Positions 33,010 through 41,959 of a DNA stretch of 64,000 nt are shown here, piece after piece. This DNA is from Gammaproteobacteria bacterium (GTDB lineage: Bacteria > Pseudomonadota > Gammaproteobacteria > Steroidobacterales > Steroidobacteraceae), in contig CANGBB010000004.1 in assembly GCA_947452065.1 (NCBI GenBank), positions 1 to 64,000 of the forward strand. Direction: 5' to 3'. The position numbers and the translations under genes are program-made. Numbering within the stretch: position 1 is the first letter of the stretch; every line of letters begins with the position of its first letter. The notes beneath the pieces are model-generated. The model made no database searches, was not told the origin of the DNA, and worked only from the letters and a program-made list of their open reading frames with translations.

Positions 33010-34548
33010 CTATTTGCTCTTGGCAGCAGCCTGGGTTGAGGTCTTGGCCACATACGGACGCATGACGTAAGAGTCCGCCACCATCCCGTTCTTGCGGCCT
33101 GCGTCTTCCTTCGATGGGATCCAGGTCTGCACGTAGTCCACCTTCACACCTTCCGGGCCGACATGTGCGCGCAGGTAGCCCGAGCCACCCAGCACCGTGC
33201 CGTGGGTGTAGCCGTAGCGCGTGCCACGATCGCCCAATTCAGTGCTACGTGCGCTGGGCTGCGGACCTTCCTGGTAAACGATGCCGTCCAGATCCTGCTT
33301 GGCGTAAGTGTGATCATGGCCATGGAAGAAGGCGGTGACGTGGTTCGCCACCAGTAACTGGTGAATCGGCATTGGCCAGCCTGGACGCGCCTTGTCGAAG
33401 CCCCAGGTGTCATCGAGGTTGTAGCCACCCCATTCGAGGTACTTCGCAACTTCGATGCCGCCGCGCATGATGCCATCCATGTCCTTGCCACCGATCAGAT
33501 TGTGGGCGAACACGAATTTGTATTTGGCTTTACTGGTTTCCAAAGTCTTCTTCAGCCAGTCATATTGATCGCGACCCAGCGTCAGGAACCAGTCACCGGC
33601 CTGCTCGGGCGGCTTCGGCACGTTCCAGTAAGGATCGAGCATGATGAATAGCGCATCACCCCATTCCCAGGCGTAATTGGCCTGGCGCAGGCCGATGCCG
33701 GGTTCATTCTTGCTGCTGCCGGTGTAGAAGCCATTGGGCTCCGGGTTCGGGAAGTAACGTTTGCGCTCGACGGAATCCCAGATTGGCAAATCGTCCTTCG
33801 GTCCCATGGGGTTGCCCCATTCGCCCTCGTGGTTGCCAAGGCCAAAATACAGCACGGCCGAATGAGTGAGCAGATCGTAGTAGGAACGGTTCAACAGTGC
33901 GCGCTGATGCACACCTTCCATGCTGTGCGGACGCAGTCGATCGGTGAACAGGTTGTCGCCGACGTCCACCAAGAAATCTGGCTTGTCGGCCAGCATGTTC
34001 TTCAGCGTCAGCTTGTAAGTCTCGGCATCGGTCCCTTCATCCAGATGCGGATCGAACTGCATGACGAAGGTGAATTCGCTGCCCGGCTTGCGCTGTGTGT
34101 GGAAGGTATGTTCCGCACGGGTCGTGAAATTCGTTGCACCGGGTTCGCGATACTGCATGCGATAGTAGTACTGCGTGTCGGGTTGCAGTTTCTCGATCAG
34201 CACATTGATGGGCTGGTCCGCCGGTAGATAAGTGATCGGCGTCTTGGCGGTGTAAGAGCCGGGCTTGGTGCCGTACTCGTAATAGATCTCGACGTTCTGG
34301 CGAGCCGCAGCGTTGATGGTGATGGCTGTATCGGTCGGTCGACCCAGCATTTCCAAGCCGACAAACACCGGATCATTGGTCGCTGGCGCGTGCTGTGACT
34401 GTCGCTGTCCCTGTCCCTGTCCCTGACCCTGACCTTGTCCTTGCCCCGCGCCCTGTCCGGCACGCGACTGAGCGCCGGCATGCATGCCGGCCAGTAGCAG
34501 CGGCAGCGCTGCAGCAGCGATCACGATACGTGTGTTGCGGAAGTTCAT
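33010..34548 (-). CDS. Secreted purple-acid-phosphatase-like metallophosphoesterase
   Basis: Encodes 512 residues. A signal peptide (about 1-26) is followed by a Gly-Gln repeat, then a fibronectin-like N-domain typical of purple acid phosphatases (VEIYYEYGTKPGSY; LQPDTQYYYRMQYR) and the metallophosphoesterase domain. Metal ligands are visible in FDPHLDE, VGDNLFTD, GLGNHEGE, FAHN and FHGHDHTY. The first motif is DPH rather than the common DxH with a hydrophobic middle. Substrate unknown; phosphate scavenging or phosphodiester cleavage in the periplasm is likely. It lies behind an arylsulfotransferase-like gene on the same strand. Confidence 0.85.
   Translation of the reverse strand: MNFRNTRIVIAAAALPLLLAGMHAGAQSRAGQGAGQGQGQGQGQGQGQRQSQHAPATNDPVFVGLEMLGRPTDTAITINAAARQNVEIYYEYGTKPGSYTAKTPITYLPADQPINVLIEKLQPDTQYYYRMQYREPGATNFTTRAEHTFHTQRKPGSEFTFVMQFDPHLDEGTDAETYKLTLKNMLADKPDFLVDVGDNLFTDRLRPHSMEGVHQRALLNRSYYDLLTHSAVLYFGLGNHEGEWGNPMGPKDDLPIWDSVERKRYFPNPEPNGFYTGSSKNEPGIGLRQANYAWEWGDALFIMLDPYWNVPKPPEQAGDWFLTLGRDQYDWLKKTLETSKAKYKFVFAHNLIGGKDMDGIMRGGIEVAKYLEWGGYNLDDTWGFDKARPGWPMPIHQLLVANHVTAFFHGHDHTYAKQDLDGIVYQEGPQPSARSTELGDRGTRYGYTHGTVLGGSGYLRAHVGPEGVKVDYVQTWIPSKEDAGRKNGMVADSYVMRPYVAKTSTQAAAKSK
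34404..34446. repeat. Hexanucleotide repeat encoding (GQ)n
   Basis: Seven or so copies of a CTGTCC-type hexamer (with CTGACC and TTGTCC variants) encode alternating Gly-Gln directly after the signal peptide of the phosphatase. Because the unit is 6 bp, copy-number change alters linker length but keeps the frame. Confidence 0.8.
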
Positions 34549-34589
34549 GTCTGCATTGCTCTCCAGAAGATAAACATCATCACTGAATA

Positions 34590-34622
34590 CCTGTCCCGAT
34601 CAGTGGGTCTGATCGGGACAGG
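34590..34622 (-). terminator. Long hairpin after the arylsulfotransferase-like gene
   Basis: A perfect 14-bp stem (CCTGTCCCGATCAG / CTGATCGGGACAGG, 5-nt loop) lies 8 bp beyond the stop codon of the arylsulfotransferase-like gene, between it and the phosphatase gene. No U-tract follows, so it may act as an attenuator or an mRNA-stability element rather than a full stop. Confidence 0.55.
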
Positions 34623-34630
34623 TGGTTGCC

Positions 34631-36130
34631 TCAGCGAGGCAGGTCAGTAATCAAGCCGCGCGGCGTCAGCGTGCGGCCCTTGAACGCCGGGTAATCCGGA
34701 CCGTAGCGGTAGGCGCGGAAGACCTGGTTGATCATGGGTAGTTCATCGGGCTTGATCTTGTAAACACCCTTGGCGGTCACCGGGCTGATGTACTCCCACA
34801 CTAGTGTGCCGTCCGAGGTGACTTCGAAGAAGTGTCCTTCGGTATCGGCGCAGATCAGGGTGTTGCCGTTGGGCAGGCGCTGGCCGCTGCTGCCAATCTG
34901 GCTGAAGAAGCCCTTATTGCTCTGGGAGCGGTACTTCCACACGATCTGCTTGGACACCTTGCGCGGGATGTTGTGGGTGTCGGGGTGATAGGTCTCATTG
35001 ACGTATCCAGCATCCGGCGGATTCACGTACTTGCCGGTGTCGCGTCCGCTCGAGTCGATGTACGGGTTGACCTCGATGATCTCCGAGCCCGGTGTCAGTT
35101 GATGCAGGTACTGGGCATTGTTGAAGAACATCATGTGGCCGGCACCCGGCAGCCCCGGTGCAATCCACTGGGCATTGTGTACGCCACCCAGCTGGCGCGT
35201 ACCGGTGCTGACGCGATCGTAGTTCTCCAGCAGGCTCGGCGCTTCACCCTGCTTGTAGCGCACCGGGTCGCCGAAGCGATAGAGGAAATCACCGGCCGGG
35301 CCGGCGGCCTTGGCAACGCTGGCGGCCGGATTGCCGGCGACAAAGGTGCCGCCGTGGTCGATCACATAGATCTCACCCTGCACCGAGCTGGTGACCAGCT
35401 GGTCGAGATCCGGGTTGTACTCAAGTGAATTGCAGTGCAGCCAGTCGCGACGAAGCGGACGGCCAGGCAGGTTCAAGTCGAGGCGACCCGGATAATCAGC
35501 GATGGTCTTGCCTGCACCCACATAGTTGGGCTTGGTGGCATCCACATCCTGGATGCCGTGATTGAAGAACCACCACTCCCAGACGATGTTGCCCTTCATA
35601 TCCACTTCCACCAGCGAATCCACCTGTGCGCCGTTGTACGGCCCGTTCTTCGGGTCTGCACCGGCGGCAATGGCCTGCTCCTGGGTGATGGTGCGATTGG
35701 CAATGAACACCGTGGTCGGCGCATTCAACTTCTTGTTGAAGATGCGGATGGCGTCATGGTGCGGGTTGTAGTCGGCACGCTTCTCCACGTACTGCCAGAC
35801 CACTTTTCCGTCCCAGTCGACTTCCTGGATTCGCGGCAGCTTTGCCTGCGCATCACGATCGGAGCTGAGCACATGCCCATCGGGCAGTAGCTTCGGATTC
35901 TGACCGGCTGGCCATGTGTGCACCACCTTGCCTTCCATATCGATCAGGTAGGCGGTGCCAAAAGCGCCGAAGAATGTGTAGCCGTTGTAGGCGCGGGCCT
36001 TGTCCCAGTAGCGGAATTCAGTCGGCCCCTGGATCTGCTCGATTGCTTGCAGCGAATTCGCCAGCATTAGGACGCCGGCTGCGGCGGCCATTGCCAGGCT
36101 GGCGCGCCTGATCAAACGCTTCTGGAACAT
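34631..36130 (-). CDS. Periplasmic arylsulfotransferase-family protein
   Basis: Encodes 499 residues from the ATG at 36130, preceded by GAGGAGGGA at ideal spacing. Signal peptide about 1-31. The body is a six-bladed-propeller-like arylsulfotransferase/ASST family sequence with repeated blade motifs (TAYLIDMEGKVVHTW, QEVDWDGKVVWQYVEKRADYNPHHDAI, VEVDMKGNIVWEWWFFNHG, VTSDGTLVWEY). ASST enzymes move sulfate between phenolic substrates. The likely active-site His cannot be assigned with certainty; NPHHD and LHCNS are candidates. The phosphatase gene downstream may be co-transcribed. Confidence 0.82.
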   Translation of the reverse strand: MFQKRLIRRASLAMAAAAGVLMLANSLQAIEQIQGPTEFRYWDKARAYNGYTFFGAFGTAYLIDMEGKVVHTWPAGQNPKLLPDGHVLSSDRDAQAKLPRIQEVDWDGKVVWQYVEKRADYNPHHDAIRIFNKKLNAPTTVFIANRTITQEQAIAAGADPKNGPYNGAQVDSLVEVDMKGNIVWEWWFFNHGIQDVDATKPNYVGAGKTIADYPGRLDLNLPGRPLRRDWLHCNSLEYNPDLDQLVTSSVQGEIYVIDHGGTFVAGNPAASVAKAAGPAGDFLYRFGDPVRYKQGEAPSLLENYDRVSTGTRQLGGVHNAQWIAPGLPGAGHMMFFNNAQYLHQLTPGSEIIEVNPYIDSSGRDTGKYVNPPDAGYVNETYHPDTHNIPRKVSKQIVWKYRSQSNKGFFSQIGSSGQRLPNGNTLICADTEGHFFEVTSDGTLVWEYISPVTAKGVYKIKPDELPMINQVFRAYRYGPDYPAFKGRTLTPRGLITDLPR

Positions 36131-36248
36131 GTTCCCTCCTCGTAATGTGTTCTTGTCATGTCGGGTGTGACCCGTCGCGCAGTGTACGCCGCGACGGCCG
36201 GTGGAGCGATGCCTGACCGGCAGCCCGAGGGGAGGGGGAGCGGTCAAA

Positions 36249-36806
36249 TCAGTCGGAGTCTTTCGCGCTGCGCTTAGCCAAGTAGCGCAGCTCTTTTTCC
36301 AGCGCCAGCCGCCACGGCTGACCCTCGGGATCATGGCGTCCGCAGCCGACCTGAGTCACGTAGCCGGGATAAGCAGCCGTGCGATAAGCGTCATCCTGCT
36401 GCCGCACCGGCGGTGGGCAGGGCTGGTCATCATCATCCAACTCGAGTGGAAACAGCCAGCAGGTGAAGGGCTTGTAGGTCCACGGATGTTCGCCGCGTCC
36501 CCGCGCCAATTTTTCCAGTTCGCAGAAGCCGACTGAATCAGCGAATACGCAGCGTGTGCGCGGGAAGTGCGCCGGAAACCCAGGATTTTTGTACTCATGC
36601 GGACGCGTGGCCGTCTTGCGGCCCAGATGTTCGCCGTTCCAGTGGCCTTCAACTATATAAGTGTCCGGCAGCAGGGCGCGCAACGTGGGTTCCTGCTGCA
36701 CAACAGCGTGCAGTGCGGCTTCTTCTTCAGAATCGAGGTACACGCCGTCATGGCAGCACATGGCCTCGCAGGCGCGGACGTCGCAGTTCTTGAGGCGAAG
36801 CGCCAT
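36249..36806 (-). CDS. Cys-rich YkgJ/DUF3109-like protein
   Basis: Encodes 185 residues from the ATG at 36806. The N-terminus has CDVRACEAMCCHDGVYLD and later CVFADSVGFCELEKLA and PFTCWLFPLEL. These clustered Cys resemble the zinc/iron-chelating CxxxCC proteins of the YkgJ/DUF3109 type. Biochemical role unknown. It starts 16 bp behind the PBP7-like gene on the same strand, without a strong ribosome site. Confidence 0.7.
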   Translation of the reverse strand: MALRLKNCDVRACEAMCCHDGVYLDSEEEAALHAVVQQEPTLRALLPDTYIVEGHWNGEHLGRKTATRPHEYKNPGFPAHFPRTRCVFADSVGFCELEKLARGRGEHPWTYKPFTCWLFPLELDDDDQPCPPPVRQQDDAYRTAAYPGYVTQVGCGRHDPEGQPWRLALEKELRYLAKRSAKDSD

Positions 36807-36822
36807 CCGCGGGAGTGAGTAA

Positions 36823-37734
36823 CTACTGCGAGCGGGTCGAGACGCTCGTGCCCACGGCCCGGTTCTGCGACTGAGCGATGGTATTTCGCCAGGCGCTGGT
36901 TGACTCCATCCAGCTGCGGATGCGGCGGGCGTCGGCGATGCGCGTGTACTTGCCGACGGAGTCCAGCAGTACGATGACCACATCACGCCCCTGGATGGTG
37001 GTCTTCATCACCAGACATTTGCCACCCTCAGAGATGTAGCCCGTCTTCTGCAGGGTGATGTCCCAGCCTGGGTTGCGCACCAGCAGGTTGGTGTTCACGA
37101 ACTGCACCTCTTGCTTGCCGGAGCGGATGCTGAACTTGGGGTCGGTCGAGTAATTACGAATCGCGGGCTGCTTGGCAGCAGCATTGACCAGTCGCGTGAG
37201 GTCCTGAGGACTGGCAACGTTCTGGCTCGACAGGCCGGTGGGCTCCACGAAGTGGCTGTGGTTCATGCCGAGTGCTGCCGCCTTGGCGTTCATAGCCTTT
37301 GCCAGCGCCGGCAGGCCGCCCGGATAGCTGCGACCCAGCGCGTTGGCCGCGCGATTTTCAGATGCCATCAGGGCAAGATGCATCAATTCCGCGCGCGTCA
37401 GCCGTGTGCCCACGGCGAGGTGTGAGCGATTGCCCAGCGTGGCACGTTGGTCGTCGGCCGTGATGGCGAGCATTTCGTCCATCGGCTGGCCCGCTTCGAG
37501 CACCACCAGCGCCGTCATCAGCTTGGTGATGGATGCGATCGGTGCGGCTTCGTCAGGCCGACGCGAAAGCAAAACGGTGGATGAGGCGGTGTCGAGCACC
37601 AGCACCGAAGCCGACTTGATATCCGGCATGACCGGCTTCTTCGGGGCGACGGTCTTGGCGTGGGCCGGAAGGCTTGCAGCCAGCACGCACAGGGCCAGCA
37701 GCAAAATTGAGCGAAAGGTCTTGAAGCGCAGCAT
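36823..37734 (-). CDS. pbpG: D-alanyl-D-alanine endopeptidase, PBP7 type
   Basis: Encodes 303 residues with a signal peptide (about 1-26). Penicillin-binding serine hydrolase: SxxK is SITK, SxN is SEN and KTG is KTGY, in order and at family spacing. The length matches PBP7/PbpG, which cleaves meso-DAP-D-Ala cross-links in peptidoglycan in the periplasm. The C-terminal Ser/Thr/Arg tail is not conserved. Confidence 0.9.
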   Translation of the reverse strand: MLRFKTFRSILLLALCVLAASLPAHAKTVAPKKPVMPDIKSASVLVLDTASSTVLLSRRPDEAAPIASITKLMTALVVLEAGQPMDEMLAITADDQRATLGNRSHLAVGTRLTRAELMHLALMASENRAANALGRSYPGGLPALAKAMNAKAAALGMNHSHFVEPTGLSSQNVASPQDLTRLVNAAAKQPAIRNYSTDPKFSIRSGKQEVQFVNTNLLVRNPGWDITLQKTGYISEGGKCLVMKTTIQGRDVVIVLLDSVGKYTRIADARRIRSWMESTSAWRNTIAQSQNRAVGTSVSTRSQ

Positions 37735-37838
37735 AAGCGGCGAGTTTATAGCAGACTTTTTTGTTGCCAGAAACTGCGCTGCACACCCGGCTTAGCAGGG
37801 ACTACTCGGTGCATGGCTGTGCGATCCGCTGAAACAAG

Positions 37839-37865
37839 AAAGGCCCGGCGATTAGCCGGGCCTTT
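37839..37865 (-). terminator. Intrinsic terminator
   Basis: A perfect 11-bp stem (AAAGGCCCGGC / GCCGGGCCTTT, loop GATTA) lies 27 bp past the stop of the 144-residue gene. Read leftward, the stem ends in CCTTTCTTGTTTC, a reasonable U-tract. It insulates the next gene on the same strand. Confidence 0.8.
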
Positions 37866-37891
37866 GAGGAAAGCGGCCCGCGTGTGTCAGC

Positions 37892-38326
37892 TCACGGGTT
37901 AGTCCATTGCCGCTTTCTTAATACGAAGCTTACTCGTCTTTGCGCCCGAGGCAAGGGGTCGTTAACCTCTGGCGTCGCATCATAGTTAATCGATTCAAAG
38001 ATCCGCCGCTCTGATTTGGGCGGCGGACCCTGACGCAGCACCACACGCGGCAGATGCTTGTAGCGGTGCCGATCGAGACGCGCGCGTTCGAAAGTGGAGT
38101 CGGCGCGAAACACCAGGTCGGGGTGTGATTTGCTGTAGCGGCGTCGCAGCTCGGCTTCGAACTGACTCGAAGAGAGCTCGACGTTGATCTGGCCGGTGAC
38201 CGCGCAGATTCGCGCCCCTGGCAGCTCGCGCGCGCACTGAATAACCAACAGTGCCCGGCGCAGGAAGCGGGTCTGACGCGGAGGTCGCGTCGCATCAGCC
38301 AATGCTTTTTTGAGTTCTTCTTCCAT
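37892..38326 (-). CDS. Conserved-looking basic protein, unknown
   Basis: Encodes 144 residues from the ATG at 38326; an in-frame TTG at 38383 would extend it by 19. Strongly basic with many Arg (TRPPRQTRFLRRALLVIQ; ELRRRYSKSHPDLVFRADSTFERARLDRHRYKHLPRVVLRQ in parts). No signal peptide or membrane segment. No family recognised. It ends in a clear terminator and is divergent from an NAD(P)-binding protein gene. Confidence 0.55.
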   Translation of the reverse strand: MEEELKKALADATRPPRQTRFLRRALLVIQCARELPGARICAVTGQINVELSSSQFEAELRRRYSKSHPDLVFRADSTFERARLDRHRYKHLPRVVLRQGPPPKSERRIFESINYDATPEVNDPLPRAQRRVSFVLRKRQWTNP

Positions 38327-38412
38327 TGCAGACGCTGTCTTGCCCGCTGCCTGATTCTTGCACTGCCTCAGCGATTTCTGCAACCGCCGAGGACGCCCCC
38401 TGCATGCAGAGT

Positions 38413-38434
38413 TGCGCGGCTGCGCAGCCGCGCA
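38413..38434. promoter_or_regulatory. 22-bp perfect palindrome in a divergent promoter region
   Basis: TGCGCGGCTGC / GCAGCCGCGCA is a perfect 22-bp dyad with no spacer, ending 14 bp before the ATG of the NAD(P)-binding gene and 86 bp from the start of the divergent gene. It could be a repressor operator or, as RNA, a hairpin that controls access to the ribosome site. Confidence 0.5.
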
Positions 38435-38448
38435 GTTAGAATCAGGCC

Positions 38449-39084
38449 ATGTCAGTCGTACTTATAATGGGGGCCAGCCGAGGCATCGGACTGGAAACGG
38501 TCAGGCAGGCGCTCGCCGCCGGCCATACGGTCCGCGCCATGGCGCGTTCTGCATCGGCCATTCCACTGCAACATCCGCTTCTCGAGAAGTTCGCTGGTGA
38601 TGCGCTGATGCCACAGGATGTGTGCCGGGCGCTACAGGGCGTCGAGGTGGTCATTCAGGCCCTCGGCATCCGCAATAGCGACCTGTTCCGACCGGTGCAC
38701 CTGTTCTCCGCAGCCACCCGAGTGCTGGTGCCCGAGATGCAGGCTCAGGGTGTGCGCCGACTCATCACTGTGACCGGTTTTGGTGCCGGCGACAGCCAGT
38801 CCAGTATCGGCGTGTTGCAGCGTCTGCCGTTCCGGGTGATGTTTGGCCGCGCCTATGATGACAAGAGCGAGCAAGAACGCCTGATCCGTGCCAGCGGACT
38901 GGACTGGACGCTGGTGCGCCCGGGTGTGCTGACCTCCGGACCTCACACCGCGCGCTACCGCGTGCTGCTGGAGCGCGATCAGTGGCGCAACGGCATCATT
39001 GCGCGGGCCAATGTCGCCGATTATCTGGTGCGTCAGATCACAGATCGCAGTGCCATCGGCCAGGCGCCGGTGGTGATCGGCTGA
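38449..39084 (+). CDS. Atypical SDR, NAD(P)H-binding protein
   Basis: Encodes 211 residues. The N-terminal Rossmann motif VVLIMGASRGIGLETVRQALAAGH in parts and the TVTGFGAGDS strand indicate an NAD(P)H-binding atypical short-chain dehydrogenase of the NmrA/YwnB kind. No YxxxK catalytic pair in the classical place is obvious. SGLDWTLVRPGVLTSGP is characteristic of this group. It precedes another SDR gene by 8 bp, so the two form an operon. Confidence 0.8.
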   Translation: MSVVLIMGASRGIGLETVRQALAAGHTVRAMARSASAIPLQHPLLEKFAGDALMPQDVCRALQGVEVVIQALGIRNSDLFRPVHLFSAATRVLVPEMQAQGVRRLITVTGFGAGDSQSSIGVLQRLPFRVMFGRAYDDKSEQERLIRASGLDWTLVRPGVLTSGPHTARYRVLLERDQWRNGIIARANVADYLVRQITDRSAIGQAPVVIG

Positions 39085-39092
39085 GGGCGCGA

Positions 39093-39779
39093 GTGGCGGC
39101 AACAGCCATTGTCCTTGGGGCCAGCGGCGGCATCGGCGCGGCTCTGTTGGAGCAGCTGCGCACCAGCGGCGAATATAGTGAAGTCATCGGGTTCAGCCGG
39201 CACAGTACGCCAGCGCTCGATATGCAGGATCCATCCAGCATCGAAAGCGTCGCTGCGCATGCGATCGCCAGCGGTGAACTGCGGCTGATCATCAATGCCA
39301 CCGGGTTCCTGCACGCAGCGGGTAGTGGTCCGGAGCGTTCTTGGCGCGACCTGAATCCGGACTATCTGGCGCAGGCCTTTGCCGTGAACGCCATCGGTCC
39401 GGCCCTGCTGATGAAACATCTACTGCCACATCTGCCGCGCACCGGTCGTGCCGTGTTCGCAACCTTGTCCGCACGCGTCGGCAGCATCGGCGATAACCGT
39501 CTGGGCGGCTGGTATGGCTATCGCGCATCCAAGGCGGCTTTGAACCAGTTCGTACGTACGGCCTCCATCGAATTGCGCCGCCGTTCGCCTGATGCCATCT
39601 GTGTGGCGCTGCACCCCGGCACGGTGGCTACAGCGCTGTCCGCGCCGTTCATCCGTGAGGGATTGGAGCTGCAAACACCGGCCACCGCCGCGCAGCGTCT
39701 GCTGCAGGTAATTGCACAGCTCACGCCCGCTGACAGCGGCGGCTTCTTCGATCATCGCGGTACGGCGGTGCCTTGGTAA
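39093..39779 (+). CDS. Short-chain dehydrogenase (C-factor/CsgA-like SDR)
   Basis: Encodes 228 residues from GTG 39093, 8 bp after the previous gene, with GAGGG upstream. Motifs: ATAIVLGASGGIGAALLEQL (cofactor), NATGF, and YGYRASKAALNQF giving the catalytic YxxxK. C-terminal PADSGGFFDHRGTAVPW is typical of CsgA/C-factor-like SDRs. Substrate unknown. Confidence 0.82.
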   Translation: MAATAIVLGASGGIGAALLEQLRTSGEYSEVIGFSRHSTPALDMQDPSSIESVAAHAIASGELRLIINATGFLHAAGSGPERSWRDLNPDYLAQAFAVNAIGPALLMKHLLPHLPRTGRAVFATLSARVGSIGDNRLGGWYGYRASKAALNQFVRTASIELRRRSPDAICVALHPGTVATALSAPFIREGLELQTPATAAQRLLQVIAQLTPADSGGFFDHRGTAVPW

Positions 39780-39825
39780 CTTCACTCATTCACGACGCGA
39801 CTCCCGCCAAAAACATCACAGCGCC

Positions 39826-40803
39826 ATGAAGATTATTCGCATCACACAACCGGGCGGCCCGGAAGTTCTGCAGCCGACCGAGGTGCCGGATCCGCAGCCC
39901 GGTCGCGGCGAAGTCGTGCTCGATGTCGCTGCGACGGCGGTCAATCGGGCCGATCTGCTGCAGCGACAAGGTTTTTATCCACCCCCTTCAGGTGCCGTCG
40001 AATGGCCGGGGCTGGAAGCCAGCGGAATCATCAGTGCCGTGGGCGAGGGCGTTCGGGGTTGGTCGGTAGGTGATGCGGCCTGCGCATTGCTGGCCGGTGG
40101 TGGTTATGCCGAGAAGGTGGCTGTGCCGGTTGGGCAGCTGCTGCCAGTGCCGCGCGGCATCAGTGTGGTCGATGCGGCCGCATTGCCTGAAGTGGCGTGC
40201 ACAGTGTGGAGCAATGTCTTCATGCTCGCCGCATTAAAGAGTGGCGAATATCTGTTGGTGCATGGCGGCGGCAGTGGCATCGGCACCATGGCTATCCAGC
40301 TGGCCCATCAATTCGGTGCGCGTGTTGCGGTCACGGCCGGCAGCGCCGACAAGCTGGCGCGGTGTCGCGCGCTGGGCGCTGACATTCTGATCGACTATCG
40401 CAGTGAGGATTTCGTGGCGCAGGTCCGCGACGCAACCGGTGGTCGGGGCGCGGATGTCGTGCTCGACATCATCGGGGCGAAGTATCTGTCCAAGAACGTT
40501 GAAGTGCTGGCGCCGCAGGGGCGGCTAGTGGTGATCGGACTTCAGGGGGGCACTCGCGCCGAACTCGATCTGGCGGCACTGCTGCGCAAGCGCGGCACCT
40601 TGTTCGCCACCGCGTTACGCGCCCAGTCCATCGAAGAGAAATCAGCCATCGTGGCCAGCGTACGTGAGCACGTCTGGCCATTACTCGAGAGCGGCGCGAT
40701 CCACCCGGTAGTTCATGCGCGCCTCCCGCTGACCGAGGCTGCGCAGGCGCATCGCCTGCTGCAGGACTCGGTCCATGTCGGCAAGGTCTTGCTGACCGTA
40801 TAA
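39826..40803 (+). CDS. NAD(P)H:quinone oxidoreductase, PIG3/QOR-like
   Basis: Encodes 325 residues from ATG 39826, where the conserved sequence begins (MKIIRITQPGGPEVLQ). Zinc-free medium-chain dehydrogenase: AVNRADLLQRQGFYPPP, the coenzyme loop LLVHGGGSGIGTMAIQLAHQFGA, and DVVLDIIGAKYLSKNVEVLAPQGRLVVIG in parts. The pattern matches the TP53I3/PIG3 quinone oxidoreductase group. Start is 46 bp after the SDR gene. Probably reduces quinones or enones with NADPH. Confidence 0.87.
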   Translation: MKIIRITQPGGPEVLQPTEVPDPQPGRGEVVLDVAATAVNRADLLQRQGFYPPPSGAVEWPGLEASGIISAVGEGVRGWSVGDAACALLAGGGYAEKVAVPVGQLLPVPRGISVVDAAALPEVACTVWSNVFMLAALKSGEYLLVHGGGSGIGTMAIQLAHQFGARVAVTAGSADKLARCRALGADILIDYRSEDFVAQVRDATGGRGADVVLDIIGAKYLSKNVEVLAPQGRLVVIGLQGGTRAELDLAALLRKRGTLFATALRAQSIEEKSAIVASVREHVWPLLESGAIHPVVHARLPLTEAAQAHRLLQDSVHVGKVLLTV

Positions 40804-40832
40804 CGGGACGGCCCAAGATTAGGCCGCCGCCG

Positions 40833-41741
40833 TTACTTCACCTTGACGATGCGATTGCGCAGCTCGCCGATGCGATCAACGCGCGTGACGACGACATCGC
40901 CGTCCGCAAGATACTGCGGCGGATTCATCGCATAGCCCACACCCGAGGGCGTGCCGGTGCAGATCACATCGCCCGGCTCGAGGGTCAGGCCTGCGGACAG
41001 CGCGGCGAGGATGGTCGGCAGATCAAAGATCATCTGCGATACGCGTCCATGCTGTCGTTGTTCGCCGTTGACCGTCAGCGTCAACTCCAGCGTCGTCGGG
41101 TCGCCAATCTCTTCCGGATCGATGATCCACGGGCCCAGCGGCAGTGAAGTATCCAGCGACTTGCCGCGGAACCACTGCTCATGGGCACGCTGTACATCAC
41201 GCGCGGTGAAGTCGTTGGCCACGGTGTAGCCAAAGATATGTGACATGGCATCGGCCGGAGCAATGTCGCGTCCGCCCTTGCCGATGATGATGGCCAGCTC
41301 CACTTCATAATCGAAGCGCTGCGTCACGGTGGTATCGAGGCGCACGTCGCCGGTCGGGCTGTTCAGTGCATGCGTGGCCTTGGTGAAGAACTGCGGCACC
41401 TTCGGCAGTGCTGCAGCGGCGCCGGCGACGGCTGCACCTTCCTTCACATGATCCATGTAATTGCGGCCCACGCAAAAGGCGTTGCGTACCAGCTGCGGGA
41501 TCGGCGACACCAGTTGCACGCCCGAGGCTGGCAGCAGCGCAGCGGGGAATTCGGTGGCACGCGCCACCAGCCGACGGACCTCGGCGAGTGCCGCATCGCC
41601 GCCGCGGATGATGGCCAGCATTGATCCCAGTTCGGCGCGGCTCCCACCGGCCTGACCGGCAGCGGCGAGATCGAGTACCTGCTCACCCAGCCACACACCC
41701 GGAGCGGTGGCCGCGCCCTTGCGGAAACTCACGAATTTCAT
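40833..41741 (-). CDS. Fumarylacetoacetate hydrolase-family enzyme
   Basis: Encodes 302 residues. The FAH fold is clear: FCVGRNYMDHVKEG, TQRFDYEVELAIIIGKGGRDI with the metal-binding Glu pair, FTARDVQRAHEQWFRGKSLDTSLPLGPWI in parts, and GDVICTGTPSGVGYAMNPP near the end. Such enzymes cleave or isomerise acylpyruvate-like or 2-oxo acids in aromatic catabolism. Exact substrate cannot be assigned. It converges on the quinone oxidoreductase gene. Confidence 0.88.
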   Translation of the reverse strand: MKFVSFRKGAATAPGVWLGEQVLDLAAAGQAGGSRAELGSMLAIIRGGDAALAEVRRLVARATEFPAALLPASGVQLVSPIPQLVRNAFCVGRNYMDHVKEGAAVAGAAAALPKVPQFFTKATHALNSPTGDVRLDTTVTQRFDYEVELAIIIGKGGRDIAPADAMSHIFGYTVANDFTARDVQRAHEQWFRGKSLDTSLPLGPWIIDPEEIGDPTTLELTLTVNGEQRQHGRVSQMIFDLPTILAALSAGLTLEPGDVICTGTPSGVGYAMNPPQYLADGDVVVTRVDRIGELRNRIVKVK

Positions 41742-41959
41742 GTCGGTATGATTCCTGTCCAGTGTAGAAAATCGGTGACCTGTGGCGCAGGACGTCAGCT
41801 GGCAGGGTGCTCAGCCAGTCATGCGCCGGATCAGAGACGAATGGTACGCGTTTGGGGCGCTTGTAGGCAGCCAGTCGCTTATACCGCACAATAGTGCCGG
41901 ATCCTGCAGCCGCCTGGCTGGCGGGGTCAGGATCAGTCGGTTGAGTGGAGGGAGGCAGC

